Shown here: positions 52,028 through 62,688 of the stretch, piece by piece
Numbering within the stretch: the stretch's first letter is position 1
Layout: every line of letters starts with the position of its first letter
Made by a program: the position numbers and the translations under genes
The notes under the pieces: model-generated
The model's database searches: none
What the model saw: only the letters and a program-made list of their open reading frames with translations
Told to the model about the DNA's origin: nothing
Assembly: GCF_029963765.1 (NCBI RefSeq)
Contig: NZ_JALBYU010000003.1
Coordinates: 248,001-312,000, forward strand
Length of the DNA stretch: 64,000 bases
DNA from: Pseudomonas sp. UYIF39
Lineage (GTDB): Bacteria > Pseudomonadota > Gammaproteobacteria > Pseudomonadales > Pseudomonadaceae
Direction: 5' to 3'

Positions 52028-53386
52028 TTAACCGCCGGCCGCAGGAGCGAAAATCGTGCCGAGATAGGCTTCGCTTTCGCCCAGGCTGATGCTGTCGTTC
52101 AGGCCCTGACGCAGGTATTTCACCAGCTGCGGTTGCAGGGAGATCGCCAGGTCGGTTTCCCGGTCACCACCCGCGACATAAGCGCCGACGCTGATCAAGT
52201 CGCGACTCTGCTGATACCGCGACCACAGTTGCTTGAAATACTGGGCGCGCATCATGTGTTCCGGCGTAACCACCGACGGCATGACCCGGCTGATGGACGC
52301 TTCGATATCGATGGCCGGGTAATGACCTTCCTCGACCAGACGCCGGGACAGCACGATGTGCCCGTCGAGCACGCCTCGCGCAGCATCGGCTATCGGGTCC
52401 TGTTGGTCATCGCCTTCGGACAGTACGGTGTAGAAGGCGGTGATCGAACCGCCGCCCTTCTCGGCATTACCGGCCCGCTCCACCAGTTTCGGCAGTTTGG
52501 CGAACACCGATGGCGGATAACCCTTGGTCGCCGGCGGCTCGCCGATGGCCAGGGCGATTTCCCGCTGGGCCTGGGCGAAACGGGTCAGGGAGTCCATAAG
52601 CAACAGGACGTTCTTGCCCTTGTCGCGGAAATACTCGGCGATTCGCGTGCAGTACATCGCAGCGCGCAGACGCATTAGCGGCGCATCGTCCGCCGGGGAC
52701 GCCACCACGACCGAACGCTTGAGCCCTTCTTCACCGAGGATGTGCTCGATGAACTCTTTAACTTCACGACCCCGCTCACCGATCAGCCCGACGACGATGA
52801 TGTCGGCCTCAGTGAAGCGGGTCATCATGCCCAGTAGCACACTCTTGCCCACGCCAGTACCGGCGAACAGGCCCAGACGCTGACCGCGACCGACCGTCAA
52901 CAAACCGTTGATGCTGCGAATGCCCACGTCCAGCGGCTCCCTGATCGGTTCGCGCTTGAGCGGGTTGATGGTCGGGCCGTCCATCGGCACCCAGTCTTCG
53001 GCCTTCATCCCGCCCTTGCCGTCCAGCGCACGACCGGCGCCATCGAGCACCCGCCCGAGCATGCTCATGCCCATTGGCAGACGGCCGGTATCAGCCAGAG
53101 GAACCACACGGGCACCGGGAGCGATGCCGGCAACGCTGCCGACCGGCATCAGAAACACCTTGCTGCCGGAGAAGCCCATGACTTCGGCTTCGACCTGCAC
53201 CGGGTGATAACTGTCGTCGTTGATCACCATGCAGCGGCTGCCCATGGCGGCGCGCAAGCCCTCGGCTTCGAGGGTCAGGCCGACCATGCGCAGCAAGCGG
53301 CCTTCAAGGATCGGCGCGCCTTCCAGCTCCGTGGCCTCGGCGTAGCTGCCGAGGCGCTTGGCGAAGCTGGTGCGATCAAGGCGCAT
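52028..53386 (-). CDS. fliI: flagellum-specific export ATPase FliI
   Basis: The 452-residue F1-like ATPase has the P-loop [14 protein letters not shown] near 175-188, the Walker B region [18 protein letters not shown] near 258-275 and the [13 protein letters not shown] stretch. It powers substrate unloading at the export gate as a hexamer with FliH and FliJ. It overlaps fliH by 11 bases. Confidence 0.97.
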   Translation of the reverse strand: MRLDRTSFAKRLGSYAEATELEGAPILEGRLLRMVGLTLEAEGLRAAMGSRCMVINDDSYHPVQVEAEVMGFSGSKVFLMPVGSVAGIAPGARVVPLADTGRLPMGMSMLGRVLDGAGRALDGKGGMKAEDWVPMDGPTINPLKREPIREPLDVGIRSINGLLTVGRGQRLGLFAGTGVGKSVLLGMMTRFTEADIIVVGLIGERGREVKEFIEHILGEEGLKRSVVVASPADDAPLMRLRAAMYCTRIAEYFRDKGKNVLLLMDSLTRFAQAQREIALAIGEPPATKGYPPSVFAKLPKLVERAGNAEKGGGSITAFYTVLSEGDDQQDPIADAARGVLDGHIVLSRRLVEEGHYPAIDIEASISRVMPSVVTPEHMMRAQYFKQLWSRYQQSRDLISVGAYVAGGDRETDLAISLQPQLVKYLRQGLNDSISLGESEAYLGTIFAPAAGG

Positions 53387-54185
53387 CGGGAACGTCCAGT
53401 TCAGGTTCGACCGGCGAGACCGCTGGCTTGTCGCTGATCGGCAGTTCCAGGCTCAGATCCGGTTCGGCCGGGTGCAAGGCCTGTTCGTGCAACTGATCGA
53501 AGAGCTTGTCCATCACCCGCCCAACACGGGTTTCGACCGTGGCGTCGATACGGCTGTGTTCAGTCTCTACCCGGCAACCGCCGGGCAACAATGCCTCGTC
53601 CTCGACGATGCGCCAGGTTTCTTCATGGCGCTCGCGCAGGGCTTTGACCTGTTCGAAATCTTGCGGATTGATGTGCAGACGCACATTGCCCACGCCCAGC
53701 GGCAAGAGCTTGAGGGCCTCGCGCATGACGTGTTCGATCTGCGTCGAGTCAATGGCCAGTTCGCGCTGAATCACCTGTTTGGTTATGTGCTGCACGAGGT
53801 CAACCAGGGACTTTTCGATCAAAGTGTCCTGCTCGGCGATGGGCTCGAACAGATGCCCCATCAATTGCTCCAGAGCGCCAACCTTGGCGGCCAGCGCCAC
53901 TTCAGATTCCTGACGGACCTTGAGCGTGGTGCTGTGAAAACCTTCTTTTTCGCCCGTGGCGAAGCCTTCGTTGTAGGCCTCCTGGCGAATGCTTTCGAGT
54001 TCTTCGAGGGTCAGTGGCTGGACTTCATCCAGCGGCACTTCTTCCATTTCCGGCGGCTCGGGCTCAGGTTCCGGCTCGGGTTCCGGCACGAACGGATCGA
54101 AACTGGGCAGCGACCAGACATCGAAACCACCGACGCCCTTGCCACGGATCAGGTCGGTGTTGGACTCATCATGTTTGGACGACAT
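53376..54185 (-). CDS. fliH: flagellar assembly protein FliH
   Basis: This 269-residue protein has an acidic, Pro-Glu-repeat N-terminal part ([18 protein letters not shown] near 53-70) and a FliH domain ([37 protein letters not shown]). It regulates FliI and tethers it to FliN. The Pro-Glu repeats are longer than in many FliH proteins, but the overall length is normal. It is 7 bp from fliG. Confidence 0.94.
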   Translation of the reverse strand: MSSKHDESNTDLIRGKGVGGFDVWSLPSFDPFVPEPEPEPEPEPPEMEEVPLDEVQPLTLEELESIRQEAYNEGFATGEKEGFHSTTLKVRQESEVALAAKVGALEQLMGHLFEPIAEQDTLIEKSLVDLVQHITKQVIQRELAIDSTQIEHVMREALKLLPLGVGNVRLHINPQDFEQVKALRERHEETWRIVEDEALLPGGCRVETEHSRIDATVETRVGRVMDKLFDQLHEQALHPAEPDLSLELPISDKPAVSPVEPELDVPDAP

Positions 54186-54192
54186 AGTGACC

Positions 54193-55212
54193 TTAGATCA
54201 TCTCTTCGCCGCCCTTCCCGCCGAGAACGATTTCTCCGGCTTCGGCCATACGGCGGGCAATGGTGAGGATTTCTTTCTGCGCCGTTTCCACGTCGCTGAC
54301 GCGCACCGGGCCTTTGGCCTCGAGGTCGTCGCGCAACAGTTCGGCCGCCCGTTTGGACATGTTCTTGAAGATCTTCTCTTTGACGCCTTCGTCCGACCCC
54401 TTGAGGGCCAGCACCAGCACGTCGGAAGACACTTCGCGCAGCAGCGCCTGAATACCGCGATCGTCGACATCGGACAGGTTGTTGAACACGAACATGAGGT
54501 CTTCGATCTGACCGGACAGGTCTTCGTCGACTTCGCGGATCGAGTCCATCAGCTGACCTTCGATCGAGCTGTCGAGGAAGTTCATGATATCCGCCGCACG
54601 CTTGATGCCACCCAGGGTGGTGCGCGAGGCATTCGAGTTGCCGGAGAACTGCTTCTCGAGAATCTGGTTGAGTTCTTTCAGGGCGGCCGGCTGCACGGTG
54701 TTCAGCGAGGAGACCCGCAGAATGATGTCCAGACGCACCTTGTGGTCGAAGTTGCCGAGCACTTCGCCGGCCTGGTCCGGATCGAGGTACGCCACCACGA
54801 TCGCCTGGATCTGCGGGTGCTCGTAACGGATCACGTCAGCGACGGCGCGCGGTTCCATCCACTTCAGGCTGTCGAGGCCACTGGTGTTGCCGCCCAGCAG
54901 GATCCGGTCGATCAAGCCGTTGGCCTTGTCTTCGCCCAGGGCCTGCGTGAGCATTTTGCGCACGTAGTCGTCAGAGCCGACGCCGAGGCTGGTCTGGTCG
55001 CCGACGATGTCGACGAACTCGCTCATCACCTGCTCGACCTGCTCGCGGTGCACGTTACCCATTTGGGCCATGGCCACACCCACACGCTGGACCTCTTTGG
55101 GCCCCATGTGGCGCAGCACTTGGGCGGCGTCGGTAGACCCCAGGGACAGCAGCAGAATCGCGGCTTTGTCGACCTTGGTCAGTTTGGCGGCAACGGCTCG
55201 GTTATCACTCAT
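54193..55212 (-). CDS. fliG: flagellar motor switch protein FliG
   Basis: The 339-residue protein contains the N-terminal FliF-binding helices (TKVDKAAILLLSLGSTDAAQ), the middle armadillo domain with EHPQ (IRYEHPQIQAIVVAYLDP) and the C-terminal torque domain with charged residues facing the stator (REVDEDLSGQIEDLMFVFNN; DDRGIQALLREVSSDVL). It overlaps fliF by 8 bases. Confidence 0.97.
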   Translation of the reverse strand: MSDNRAVAAKLTKVDKAAILLLSLGSTDAAQVLRHMGPKEVQRVGVAMAQMGNVHREQVEQVMSEFVDIVGDQTSLGVGSDDYVRKMLTQALGEDKANGLIDRILLGGNTSGLDSLKWMEPRAVADVIRYEHPQIQAIVVAYLDPDQAGEVLGNFDHKVRLDIILRVSSLNTVQPAALKELNQILEKQFSGNSNASRTTLGGIKRAADIMNFLDSSIEGQLMDSIREVDEDLSGQIEDLMFVFNNLSDVDDRGIQALLREVSSDVLVLALKGSDEGVKEKIFKNMSKRAAELLRDDLEAKGPVRVSDVETAQKEILTIARRMAEAGEIVLGGKGGEEMI

Positions 55213-56992
55213 CTGCGTTAATCCACTCTTTCACGACCTGGGCCACGCGACCCGGATCTTCTGCCACCAGACTCTTGATTGCATTCAACTGTGCGTCATA
55301 GCCTTCGCTCGGGCTCGGCAGCAGAATGCTGGTCGGGCCGCCGAGACTGACGCGGTCGTTGGCCAGTTCGCCGTCCAGGCCGCCCATGCCACCCAACTCG
55401 ACGTCGCTACCCAAGCCTGCAAACTGCTTGCCTTTGCCGCCACCGGTGATGTTGTTGAGCACCGGACGCAACACACCGAACACCAGCACCAGGATGAACA
55501 GGACACCCAGCACTTGCTTGACGATGTCCCAGAACCAAGGCTGGGAGTAGAACGGAATATCGGCAATCACTTCACCGCGCTCGGCGGAGAACGGCATGTT
55601 GATCACGCTGACACTGTCGCCACGGCTGGCGTCGAAGCCTACAGCATCCTGCACCAGGCGAGTGAAGCGCGCCAATTCATCGGCGGTCCACGGCGCACGG
55701 GTGGTTTCGCCGTTGGCCGCGTTGATCTTGACCTGGTCATCCACCACCACCGACACCGACAGGCGATTCAAACGGCCCTGCTGTTGTTTGGTGTGGCTGA
55801 TGGAGCGGTCGAGTTCGAAGTTCTTGGTGGATTGTTGACGCTTGTCCGCCGGGTACGGTGCAAGCATAGGCTGGCCGGTGGCCGGGTCCATGATTTGCTG
55901 ACCGTTGGCATCCAGCAGTGGCTGGCCTGGCTGCACCATGCCGGCCGACGCGGTAGCGCCACCGGTGGTTTGCGGTGCGGAGGCAGGCGACGGCGGCTGG
56001 TTGCTCAGGGCACCCGGCACACCTTGCGGACCATTGCTGGCGGTACGTTGTTCGTTGACCGACTGCTCGCTGCGCAACGCCGGCTGGTCCGGGTTGAATT
56101 GCTCGGAGGTCGACTCGACAGCACTGAAATCCACATCGGCCGAGACTTCGGCTTTATAGCGATCGTTGCCCAGCACCGGTTGCAGAATGTTGTGCACGCG
56201 CTGAGTCAGCATGCTTTCCATGCGACGGCTGTAATCGAATTGCTTGCCGGCCATGGTCAGTTCGGAATTTTCCGCCTGATCCGACAGCAGGTTGCCCTTC
56301 TGGTCGACGACAGTGATCTGGGATTTGCTGAGTTCGGGAACACTGGTGGCCACCAGGTTGATGATCGCCAGCACCTGGCCAGGCTCCAGCGAGCGGCCGG
56401 AGTACAGTTCCACCAGAATCGAAGCGCTCGGCTTGCGCTCATCGCGCACGAAGACCGAACTTTTTGGAATCGCCAGGTGCACGCGAGCACCCTTGACGTT
56501 GTTCAGGCTGGAAATGGTGCGGGCCAGTTCGCCTTCGAGACCACGACGATAACGGGTCGCTTCCATGAACTGGCTGGTGCCCAGGCCCTGGTCCTTGTCG
56601 AGAATTTCAAAACCGATGTTGCCGTCGCTGGGAGTGACACCAGCGCCCGCGAGTTTGATTCGCGCACGGGACAGGTCATCGGCCTTGACCAGCAAGGCAC
56701 CGGAGTTCGGTTCAACGGTGTAGGGAATGTCGGCTGCGGCCAGAGTATCCATGACCTGTTTGGCGTCCATACCGGCAAGACTACCGTACAGAGGCCGGTA
56801 GTCCGGCTGCTGGGACCACAACACCACGGCAAAGCCAATCGCCACGCTCGCAGCCAGGCCGACCAACAGGCCTACCTGACGCAACATGGTCATCTCGGAG
56901 AGGTTTTCCAGGAAGGACAACCCGAACAGCGGCGGCTTGCCGTCTATTGGAGTGGCCTTGGCCGGAACATTATCAGCGACTGCTTCTGCCAT
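55205..56992 (-). CDS. fliF: flagellar MS-ring protein FliF
   Basis: At 595 residues this is a complete FliF with two membrane helices (VGLLVGLAASVAIGFAVVLW near 42-61 and VLGVLFILVLVFGVLRPVL near 474-492) that flank the periplasmic ring-building domains. The C-terminal tail binds FliG (LNAIKSLVAEDPGRVAQVVKEW). It follows fliE by 14 bp. Confidence 0.97.
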   Translation of the reverse strand: MAEAVADNVPAKATPIDGKPPLFGLSFLENLSEMTMLRQVGLLVGLAASVAIGFAVVLWSQQPDYRPLYGSLAGMDAKQVMDTLAAADIPYTVEPNSGALLVKADDLSRARIKLAGAGVTPSDGNIGFEILDKDQGLGTSQFMEATRYRRGLEGELARTISSLNNVKGARVHLAIPKSSVFVRDERKPSASILVELYSGRSLEPGQVLAIINLVATSVPELSKSQITVVDQKGNLLSDQAENSELTMAGKQFDYSRRMESMLTQRVHNILQPVLGNDRYKAEVSADVDFSAVESTSEQFNPDQPALRSEQSVNEQRTASNGPQGVPGALSNQPPSPASAPQTTGGATASAGMVQPGQPLLDANGQQIMDPATGQPMLAPYPADKRQQSTKNFELDRSISHTKQQQGRLNRLSVSVVVDDQVKINAANGETTRAPWTADELARFTRLVQDAVGFDASRGDSVSVINMPFSAERGEVIADIPFYSQPWFWDIVKQVLGVLFILVLVFGVLRPVLNNITGGGKGKQFAGLGSDVELGGMGGLDGELANDRVSLGGPTSILLPSPSEGYDAQLNAIKSLVAEDPGRVAQVVKEWINADE

Positions 56993-57006
56993 GACTCAAT
57001 TCGTCC

Positions 57007-57336
57007 TTAAACCGGCATCTGCATGATGTCTTGGTATGCCTGAACCAGCTTGTTGCGTACTTGGGTCAACGCTTGAAAAGACACGCTGGCCTTCTGCGAG
57101 GAAATCATCACGTCCGTCAGGTCGACGCCGCTCTTGCCGATCTCGAAGGCACTGGCCAACTGACTGGACGCCTGCTGGGTGTCGTTCACTTTATTGACGG
57201 CCTGACCGAGCATGTCGGAAAAGCTGCTGCCACCCAGTTCAGGAACGGCGGCAGTCGATTTCGACGCAGACATGGCATCCATTTGCATGGAGCGCATGTC
57301 CAGCATCAATCGATTGAATTCAATACCTTGGCTCAT
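57007..57336 (-). CDS. fliE: flagellar MS-ring/rod adaptor FliE
   Basis: This 109-residue protein joins the MS ring to the rod. The family core is [21 protein letters not shown] split over about 46-66, followed by [17 protein letters not shown] and [13 protein letters not shown] at the end. The ATG at 57336 ([10 protein letters not shown]) is chosen because the longer frame runs through the sigma-54 promoter. It starts the fliEFGHIJ operon. Confidence 0.96.
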   Translation of the reverse strand: MSQGIEFNRLMLDMRSMQMDAMSASKSTAAVPELGGSSFSDMLGQAVNKVNDTQQASSQLASAFEIGKSGVDLTDVMISSQKASVSFQALTQVRNKLVQAYQDIMQMPV

Positions 57337-57413
57337 GGCTTCTCTCTTTGACGAGCTACGTCTTTGGCGACCCGCAATTTTTTGACACTCACTCGGCGGG
57401 TAGTGAGGTGTTA

Positions 57414-57428
57414 GCAACAAGGGTGCCA
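57414..57428 (-). promoter_or_regulatory. sigma-54 promoter for the fliE operon
   Basis: The minus strand reads TGGCAC-CCTTG-TTGC, a perfect match to the sigma-54 consensus. It ends 77 bp before the fliE start codon and lies just downstream of fleR, whose product is the expected activator. Confidence 0.9.
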
Positions 57429-57481
57429 GCTCCGTGGTCGCTCTAAACAAAAGCCGTCCGGGGCTTTGCATGGCTAATGAA

Positions 57482-58867
57482 TCAGGTGGCGAACAAATAA
57501 GCTTCCACGTCCATTCCGGCATCACGCATCTGCGCCAGCTTGTAACGCAGGGTGCGCGGACTGATGCCCAAGCGCTCGGCGGCCTCTTTGCGACGGCCGC
57601 GTTCGGAGCGCAAGGTGTCGATGATCATCTGGAATTCACGGCGACGCAGGTCATCGCCGAGGGCGCCCGCCGATTCAGCATCGACGTCTACTGCGCGCGC
57701 AGTCGTCGGCGCCAATGCCGGCAACGGCGCACACGCCACAGGCCCGGCCAGGCAGAAATCCTGCGGCTGGATCAAACCGCCCTGCTGCAGAATCAAGGCA
57801 CGCTGGATCGCGTTATCCAGCTCACGCACATTACCCGGCCATGGATAACCGATCAGGCACGCCTGAGCCTCGGGCGACAGCCTTGCCGCGGCATGCTTCA
57901 TTTTATTGACGTACTTGGCCAGAAGACGCTCGGCCAATGGCAAGATGTCGGCGGTACGTTCGCGCAACGGACGCCAGGCCAGCGGAAACACCGACAGGCG
58001 ATAGTAAAGGTCTTCGCGAAAACGCCCCGCCGCCACTTCACCGGCCAGGTCACGGTTGGTGGTGGCGACCACTCGAATGTCCAGCGTGATCGGCTTGCGT
58101 GCGCCCACTCGTTCGACTTCACGCTCCTGTAAAACTCGCAGCAACTTGGCCTGGAGCCCCAGAGGCATTTCGGAGATTTCATCGAGCAGGATCGTGCCGC
58201 CATCAGCTTGCTCGAACTTGCCAGCCTGCGCTGCGATGGCGCCAGTGAACGAACCCTTTTCGTGACCAAACAAGGTGGCTTCGAGCATATTGTCCGGGAT
58301 CGCTGCACAGTTGATCGCAATGAACGGCTGACTGGCGCGGTGAGAGTGCTGATGGATGTAACGCGCCAGCACTTCCTTGCCGGTCCCGGACTCACCGGAG
58401 ATCAACACCGTGGAATCACTGCGCGCCACCCGGGCGGCCAATTCCAGCAATTGCGCACTGGCCGGCTCGAACGCTATAGGCCCCTCGCCCTCGGCCGCAC
58501 CGAGACTGCCCAGCGCATGACGCGCCACCAGATCGAGCAAGGCTTTGGGCTCGAATGGCTTGACCAGATAATCCGCTGCACCCTGACGCATCGCATCGAC
58601 TGCCCGCTCTACGGCGCCGTGAGCGGTCATCAGCAACACCGGCAGCTGCGGCTGACGAGTGCGCAACAATCCCAACAGCTGATGACCGTCCATACCCGGC
58701 ATGTTGACGTCACTCAGCACCAGGTTGAACGCCTCATTACCGACCGCCGCCAGCGCTTCTTCTGCCGAACCTACTGCCGTGTAGTCGTGCCCCGCGAGCA
58801 GCAGCGTATCCGCCAGTGCTTCGCGTAGCGCGCGGTCGTCCTCGACCAGTAAAACCTTGATTGCCAT
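57482..58867 (-). CDS. fleR: sigma-54-dependent response regulator FleR
   Basis: The 461-residue activator has a receiver domain ([18 protein letters not shown]; acceptor Asp in [12 protein letters not shown] near 52), the AAA+ domain with Walker [15 protein letters not shown] and the sigma-54 contact loop GSFTGA (a variant of GAFTGA), and a C-terminal Fis-type helix-turn-helix ([19 protein letters not shown]). It turns on mid-class flagellar genes when phosphorylated by FleS. The start at 58867 ([10 protein letters not shown]) is preferred over 58876. It ends close to the fliE promoter it probably activates. Confidence 0.95.
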   Translation of the reverse strand: MAIKVLLVEDDRALREALADTLLLAGHDYTAVGSAEEALAAVGNEAFNLVLSDVNMPGMDGHQLLGLLRTRQPQLPVLLMTAHGAVERAVDAMRQGAADYLVKPFEPKALLDLVARHALGSLGAAEGEGPIAFEPASAQLLELAARVARSDSTVLISGESGTGKEVLARYIHQHSHRASQPFIAINCAAIPDNMLEATLFGHEKGSFTGAIAAQAGKFEQADGGTILLDEISEMPLGLQAKLLRVLQEREVERVGARKPITLDIRVVATTNRDLAGEVAAGRFREDLYYRLSVFPLAWRPLRERTADILPLAERLLAKYVNKMKHAAARLSPEAQACLIGYPWPGNVRELDNAIQRALILQQGGLIQPQDFCLAGPVACAPLPALAPTTARAVDVDAESAGALGDDLRRREFQMIIDTLRSERGRRKEAAERLGISPRTLRYKLAQMRDAGMDVEAYLFAT

Positions 58868-58872
58868 GTCCT

Positions 58873-60096
58873 TCACTCCGCTCCCTGAGCGCTGGGCTTT
58901 TCACCGAAAAAAAGCGGCAGGATGACCTGCGCGCAAGTGCCGCGCCCCAGCCGCGAGCGCAGTTGCAATTCTCCCTGATGGGCACGCGCCACTGCCTTGA
59001 CCACGGTCAGGCCAAGGCCGGTTCCGGTGGCTTTAGTGGTAAAAAACGGCTCGCCGAGTCGTGCCAGCACTTTCGTGTCGATGCCACTGCCGCTGTCACT
59101 GACAGATACGCGCAGGTTGTTGTCACGGGTATAGAGGTGGACCTTCAAGTGGACGTCACCGCCACTGGCCTGGATGGCGTTCTCGATCAGGTTCAGGATC
59201 GCCCCGACCAGCGTGTCGCGATTGCACAACAATTCGCCCGAATGACTGTCGCACTGCCAGCGAATCGGCAGGTCCTGCACATGGGTCAGCGCTGCCGCCT
59301 GCAACGACTGCATCAGCACTTTGGGCGTGACGCGATCGGTCAGCGGCAGCTCGCCGCGAGCAAACACCAGCATGTCGCGCACCTGATGCTCCAGCTCATG
59401 CAGACGCTCTTTCAAGCGCCCGGCAAAACGTTGCTGGGTCTCAACCGGCAACGCCTGCTCAGTCAAATGACTGGCGTAGAGCAAGGCGGCGGATAAAGGT
59501 GTACGAATCTGATGGGCCAGCGAAGCAACCATTCGGCCGAGGGACGACAGACGTTCGTGGCGGGCCAACTGATCTTGCAGATGACGGGTTTCAGTCAGGT
59601 CGTTGAGCAACACCAACTGACCGGGCTCGGCATCCAGCGAGCGAGTGGAGATCGACAAACGCCGACCGTCCTTGAGCGAGATTTCGTGACCGTCGTCTTC
59701 ACGGGGCGCAAAGCAGCGGGCAATGACATGACGCCACAGCTCGCCTTCAAGGGGCAGACCGAGCAGCTCACAAGCAGCGGGGTTGGCTTCGCGCACGAAG
59801 CCTTGGGCGTCGATGACGATGACACCGCCGGGCAATAGATCGAGGAGGTTTTGCAGCCGGTTGGCCAGGCGTTCTTTTTCCGCCAGCTCCTGCATGCGCT
59901 GAGCACTGACCACCGCCAGCTCACCCTTGAGCTCGGTGACCCGGGCTTCAAGCATGCTGTAGGAATCGGTCAATTGGCTCGACATCTGGCTGAACAGTGC
60001 AAACGCCTGCTCAAGGCCAAGCCGGCTCACCTGCTCTACGGACGACGGTTGCCCCGAAGCGTCAGGGACAGGAGACATCTGGGCGGCTTGGGGCAT
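58873..60096 (-). CDS. fleS: sensor histidine kinase FleS
   Basis: This 407-residue kinase has no membrane helix, so it is a cytoplasmic sensor. It has an N-terminal helical region, a PAS domain (DLLPGGVIVIDAQGFVREAN near 88-107), the H-box VASLAHQIRTPLSAALLYA near 187-205 and the ATPase domain (NLIENAIQAS; DSGSGID; GTGLGLTVVKAVARAH). It phosphorylates FleR, with which it forms an operon (5-bp gap). Confidence 0.95.
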   Translation of the reverse strand: MPQAAQMSPVPDASGQPSSVEQVSRLGLEQAFALFSQMSSQLTDSYSMLEARVTELKGELAVVSAQRMQELAEKERLANRLQNLLDLLPGGVIVIDAQGFVREANPAACELLGLPLEGELWRHVIARCFAPREDDGHEISLKDGRRLSISTRSLDAEPGQLVLLNDLTETRHLQDQLARHERLSSLGRMVASLAHQIRTPLSAALLYASHLTEQALPVETQQRFAGRLKERLHELEHQVRDMLVFARGELPLTDRVTPKVLMQSLQAAALTHVQDLPIRWQCDSHSGELLCNRDTLVGAILNLIENAIQASGGDVHLKVHLYTRDNNLRVSVSDSGSGIDTKVLARLGEPFFTTKATGTGLGLTVVKAVARAHQGELQLRSRLGRGTCAQVILPLFFGEKPSAQGAE

Positions 60097-60150
60097 CGTG
60101 CTCTCTCGCTTGGCTGACCGTCAGTTAAACGGAACGTTGCGAGGGATGTA

Positions 60151-60165
60151 GCAATACCCGTGCCT
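60151..60165 (-). promoter_or_regulatory. sigma-54 promoter for fleSR
   Basis: The minus strand reads AGGCAC-GGGTA-TTGC, one mismatch from the sigma-54 consensus, ending 54 bp before the fleS start. FleQ activates fleSR in P. aeruginosa, and fleQ is the next gene upstream. Confidence 0.75.
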
Positions 60166-60206
60166 AAAAAAAACCGCCTACAAATGAAGGACTTGAAAAA
60201 CAGGCG
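60164..60206 (-). terminator. possible terminator after fleQ
   Basis: On the minus strand CGCCT (60202-60206) can pair with AGGCG (60175-60179) across a long loop, followed by GTTTTTTTT. The stem is short and the loop over 20 bases, so it is weak. It would overlap the fleS promoter by a few bases. Confidence 0.3.
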
Positions 60207-61682
60207 TCAATCATCTGCCTGTTCATCACCGTCACGACGACTCATACCGTACTTGCGCATCTTTTCCACCAGTGTGGTGCGACGAATGCGCAGGCGTTCG
60301 GCGGCGCGCGCAACGATGCCATTGGCATCATCCAGCGCCTGCTGAATCAGCCCTTGTTCCAGACCACCGAGGTAGTCCTTCAGGTCCAGACCTTCCGGCG
60401 GCAGCATGGCGCCAGCCGAGAAGTCCGGAGTATGACCGTTGATGGCCACGCGCTCTTCAAGATCGCTGCGCAGACTGTCAACCAGCTGCTCATCTTCGTC
60501 ATCGACGTAACGGAATTTTTTCGGCAATTCGACCACGCCGATCACCCCGTACGGATGCATGATCGCCATGCGTTCCACCAGGTTGGCGAGTTCGCGGACG
60601 TTGCCCGGCCAGCCGTGGCGGCACAGCGACATGATCGCCGCCGAGTTGAAACGGATCGAACCACGCTTCTCGTGCTCCATGCGCGAGATCAACTCGTTCA
60701 TCAGCAACGGGATGTCTTCGACACGTTCGCGCAGCGGCGCCATCTCGATCGGAAATACGTTCAGGCGGTAGTACAAGTCTTCGCGGAAGGTACCGACCTC
60801 GATCATGCTTTCGAGATTCTTGTGGGTCGCCGCGATGATCCGCACATCGACGCTCTGGGTCTTGTTGCTGCCCACGCGCTCGAAGGTGCGTTCCTGCAGC
60901 ACGCGCAGCAGCTTGACCTGCATCGGCAGCGGCATGTCGCCAATTTCATCGAGGAACAGCGTGCCGCCATTGGCCAGTTCGAAACGCCCGGCGCGGCTGG
61001 TGATTGCCCCGGTGAAGGCGCCCTTCTCGTGGCCAAACAGTTCGCTTTCCAGCAACTCGGCCGGGATCGCCCCGCAGTTGACCGGTACGAACGGCGCGTC
61101 ACGACGCTTGGAGTGATAGTGCAGGTTGCGCGCGACCACTTCCTTGCCGGTCCCGGACTCACCGAGGATCAGCACACTGGCGTCGGTGTCGGCGACTTGC
61201 TGCATCATCTGACGGACGTGTTGAATCGCCCGGCTGGTGCCGACAAGACTGCGGAAAAGATTGGGTTCACGGTGACGGCCGCGCTCGCGGGCCTGGTCGT
61301 ACATCTCGCGATAGACCTGGGCCCGGTGCAGGGAGTCGAGCAATTTGCTGTAGCTGGGCGGCATCTCGAGGGTCGAAAGCACTCGGCGACGCTGGTCTTC
61401 TGGCAAGTCAACGGAAGAATTATCGCCCATTAACAAAACCGGAAGGAACTCATCCCAGGCTGAGAGTGTCTTTAACAAACCCACGAGTGCACCAGGAGCA
61501 TTGACCGTCCCGATGAGGACGCAGATCACTTCACGACTTGATGACAATGAGCCGACAGCCTGCTGCCAGTCATGGCTACCGCAGGGTAAATTTTCTTCGC
61601 CAAGAAAATTTAAAATCACCGCCAAGTCGCGGCGACGGACGCTATCGTCATCAATCAGCAGAATTTTGGTTTCACGCCACAT
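60207..61682 (-). CDS. fleQ: flagellar master regulator FleQ
   Basis: The 491-residue sigma-54 activator has an N-terminal receiver-like FleQ domain ([20 protein letters not shown]) that lacks a normal phosphorylation pocket, an AAA+ domain with Walker [15 protein letters not shown], the GAFTGA loop ([13 protein letters not shown]) and a C-terminal helix-turn-helix ([20 protein letters not shown]). FleQ heads the flagellar cascade and responds to cyclic di-GMP and FleN. The upstream region 61683-61854 is A/T-rich and may carry its sigma-70 promoter. Confidence 0.96.
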   Translation of the reverse strand: MWRETKILLIDDDSVRRRDLAVILNFLGEENLPCGSHDWQQAVGSLSSSREVICVLIGTVNAPGALVGLLKTLSAWDEFLPVLLMGDNSSVDLPEDQRRRVLSTLEMPPSYSKLLDSLHRAQVYREMYDQARERGRHREPNLFRSLVGTSRAIQHVRQMMQQVADTDASVLILGESGTGKEVVARNLHYHSKRRDAPFVPVNCGAIPAELLESELFGHEKGAFTGAITSRAGRFELANGGTLFLDEIGDMPLPMQVKLLRVLQERTFERVGSNKTQSVDVRIIAATHKNLESMIEVGTFREDLYYRLNVFPIEMAPLRERVEDIPLLMNELISRMEHEKRGSIRFNSAAIMSLCRHGWPGNVRELANLVERMAIMHPYGVIGVVELPKKFRYVDDEDEQLVDSLRSDLEERVAINGHTPDFSAGAMLPPEGLDLKDYLGGLEQGLIQQALDDANGIVARAAERLRIRRTTLVEKMRKYGMSRRDGDEQADD

Positions 61683-61854
61683 GCAATAGCAACTTCCCTA
61701 GTCAACTCAATGCCCAAATGCTGGGGCAAGCTAGACGCTTGCAGACACGTTATGCCTGTAGACGCCTGAAATCTGGAATCAGCCACTAGTTAAGTCAAAA
61801 AACCGTGCACAGTCAAATTTATGGCGCACTATGTTTGGATTAACCGGGGATTAA
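61683..61854 (-). promoter_or_regulatory. fleQ upstream region
   Basis: This 172-bp A/T-rich stretch separates fliT from fleQ. On the minus strand TTGACT followed 18 bases later by TAACTA (about 61790-61820) is a weak sigma-70-like pair. In P. aeruginosa this gene is transcribed by sigma-70 and repressed by Vfr; no Vfr site was identified here by eye. Confidence 0.35.
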
Positions 61855-62151
61855 TTAACCGAACAGATGGTAAACCTTTGCCGCGCTCTGTGCTTGGTGG
61901 ATCTGCGACATCTCATCGACTATCGCTTGGCGCTCCCCTGTCGCCGCCTCAAGAAGCTGTTTATACACCCCAAGCAACTCCTCAAGGTTATCGCGCAACG
62001 CGGCCTCGTCCACCGAAGCTTCACTCAAGACGTCTTCCATGCAGGAACGGCAAGCCAGGTCCAACTCACCAATGGCCTCCCAGTTACGTTCGGCCAAAGC
62101 ACCGACCAGGCCTTCACGGGTTTGTTCGATTCGCTGCAATACAAGACTCAT
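61855..62151 (-). CDS. fliT: flagellar export chaperone FliT
   Basis: This 98-residue, all-helical protein (SLVLQRIEQTREGLVGALAERN split across 2-23; LLGVYKQLLEAATGERQAIV) lies right after fliS, the place of FliT in fliDST operons. It binds the filament cap protein FliD before export. Sequence identity within this family is low, so the position carries much of the call. The start at 62151 gives MSLVLQRIEQ. Confidence 0.8.
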   Translation of the reverse strand: MSLVLQRIEQTREGLVGALAERNWEAIGELDLACRSCMEDVLSEASVDEAALRDNLEELLGVYKQLLEAATGERQAIVDEMSQIHQAQSAAKVYHLFG

Positions 62152-62161
62152 GGTGATCTCC

Positions 62162-62557
62162 TTAAAACTGCGGACCCGGCGCGGCGATAGCATCCCAGCC
62201 GTCTTTGACGGTGCGAAGCAAATCAGCGACCTCGTCGAGAATCTTTGGATCTGTCTTGATGTTGGCTTCGGCCAGACGCTTCATCATGTAGGTGTAGAGG
62301 TTATCCAGTTCACCCACCGACTCGGCCTGATTTTCCAGGTCCAGGCCTTCACGCAGACCACCGACAATGCCGATAGCCTTGCCGATCAGAACGCCTTTAT
62401 TGGGGATGTCCTTACGCTCCATCGCGCCTTTGGCCTGCGCAATACGATCCAGTCCACCTTCCATCAGCATCTGCACCAGGCGATGAGGACTGGCCTCGGA
62501 CGTCTGCGCCTGAGCGCCAATCTTCTGGTATTGGCGAAGGGCTAACATTGGATTCAT
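62162..62557 (-). CDS. fliS: flagellar export chaperone FliS
   Basis: The 131-residue helical bundle has the FliS markers LRQYQKIGAQAQTSEASPHR near 6-25, LVQMLMEGGLDRIAQAKGAM and LENQAESVGELDNLYTYMMKR near 77-97. It keeps flagellin unpolymerised until export. The ATG at 62557 (MNPMLALRQY) is the family start. It lies 10 bp before fliT. Confidence 0.95.
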   Translation of the reverse strand: MNPMLALRQYQKIGAQAQTSEASPHRLVQMLMEGGLDRIAQAKGAMERKDIPNKGVLIGKAIGIVGGLREGLDLENQAESVGELDNLYTYMMKRLAEANIKTDPKILDEVADLLRTVKDGWDAIAAPGPQF

Positions 62558-62636
62558 GTTGTACCTCATCAAAAAATCTGTGGTTCGTATAACCAGTGTA
62601 TCGACGACGCGTCAAAAAACTTTAGCCTCAAAACAC

Positions 62637-62673
62637 AAAAGCCCGGAGCGTTTAACGACGCTGCCGGGCTTTT
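62637..62673 (-). terminator. intrinsic terminator after fliD
   Basis: GCCCGG (62641-62646) pairs with CCGGGC (62664-62669), extended by AGCG/CGCT and flanking A/T pairs. On the minus strand it ends in CTTTTGTGTTTT. It lies between fliD and fliS, so fliST may depend partly on read-through or on a separate promoter. Confidence 0.75.
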
Positions 62674-62688
62674 GGCGCTGTTAGACTA

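Noticed and set aside
57482..58867. GSFTGA instead of GAFTGA in FleR as a loss-of-function change
   Set aside because: Ser at this position occurs in working sigma-54 activators, and all other AAA+ motifs are intact.
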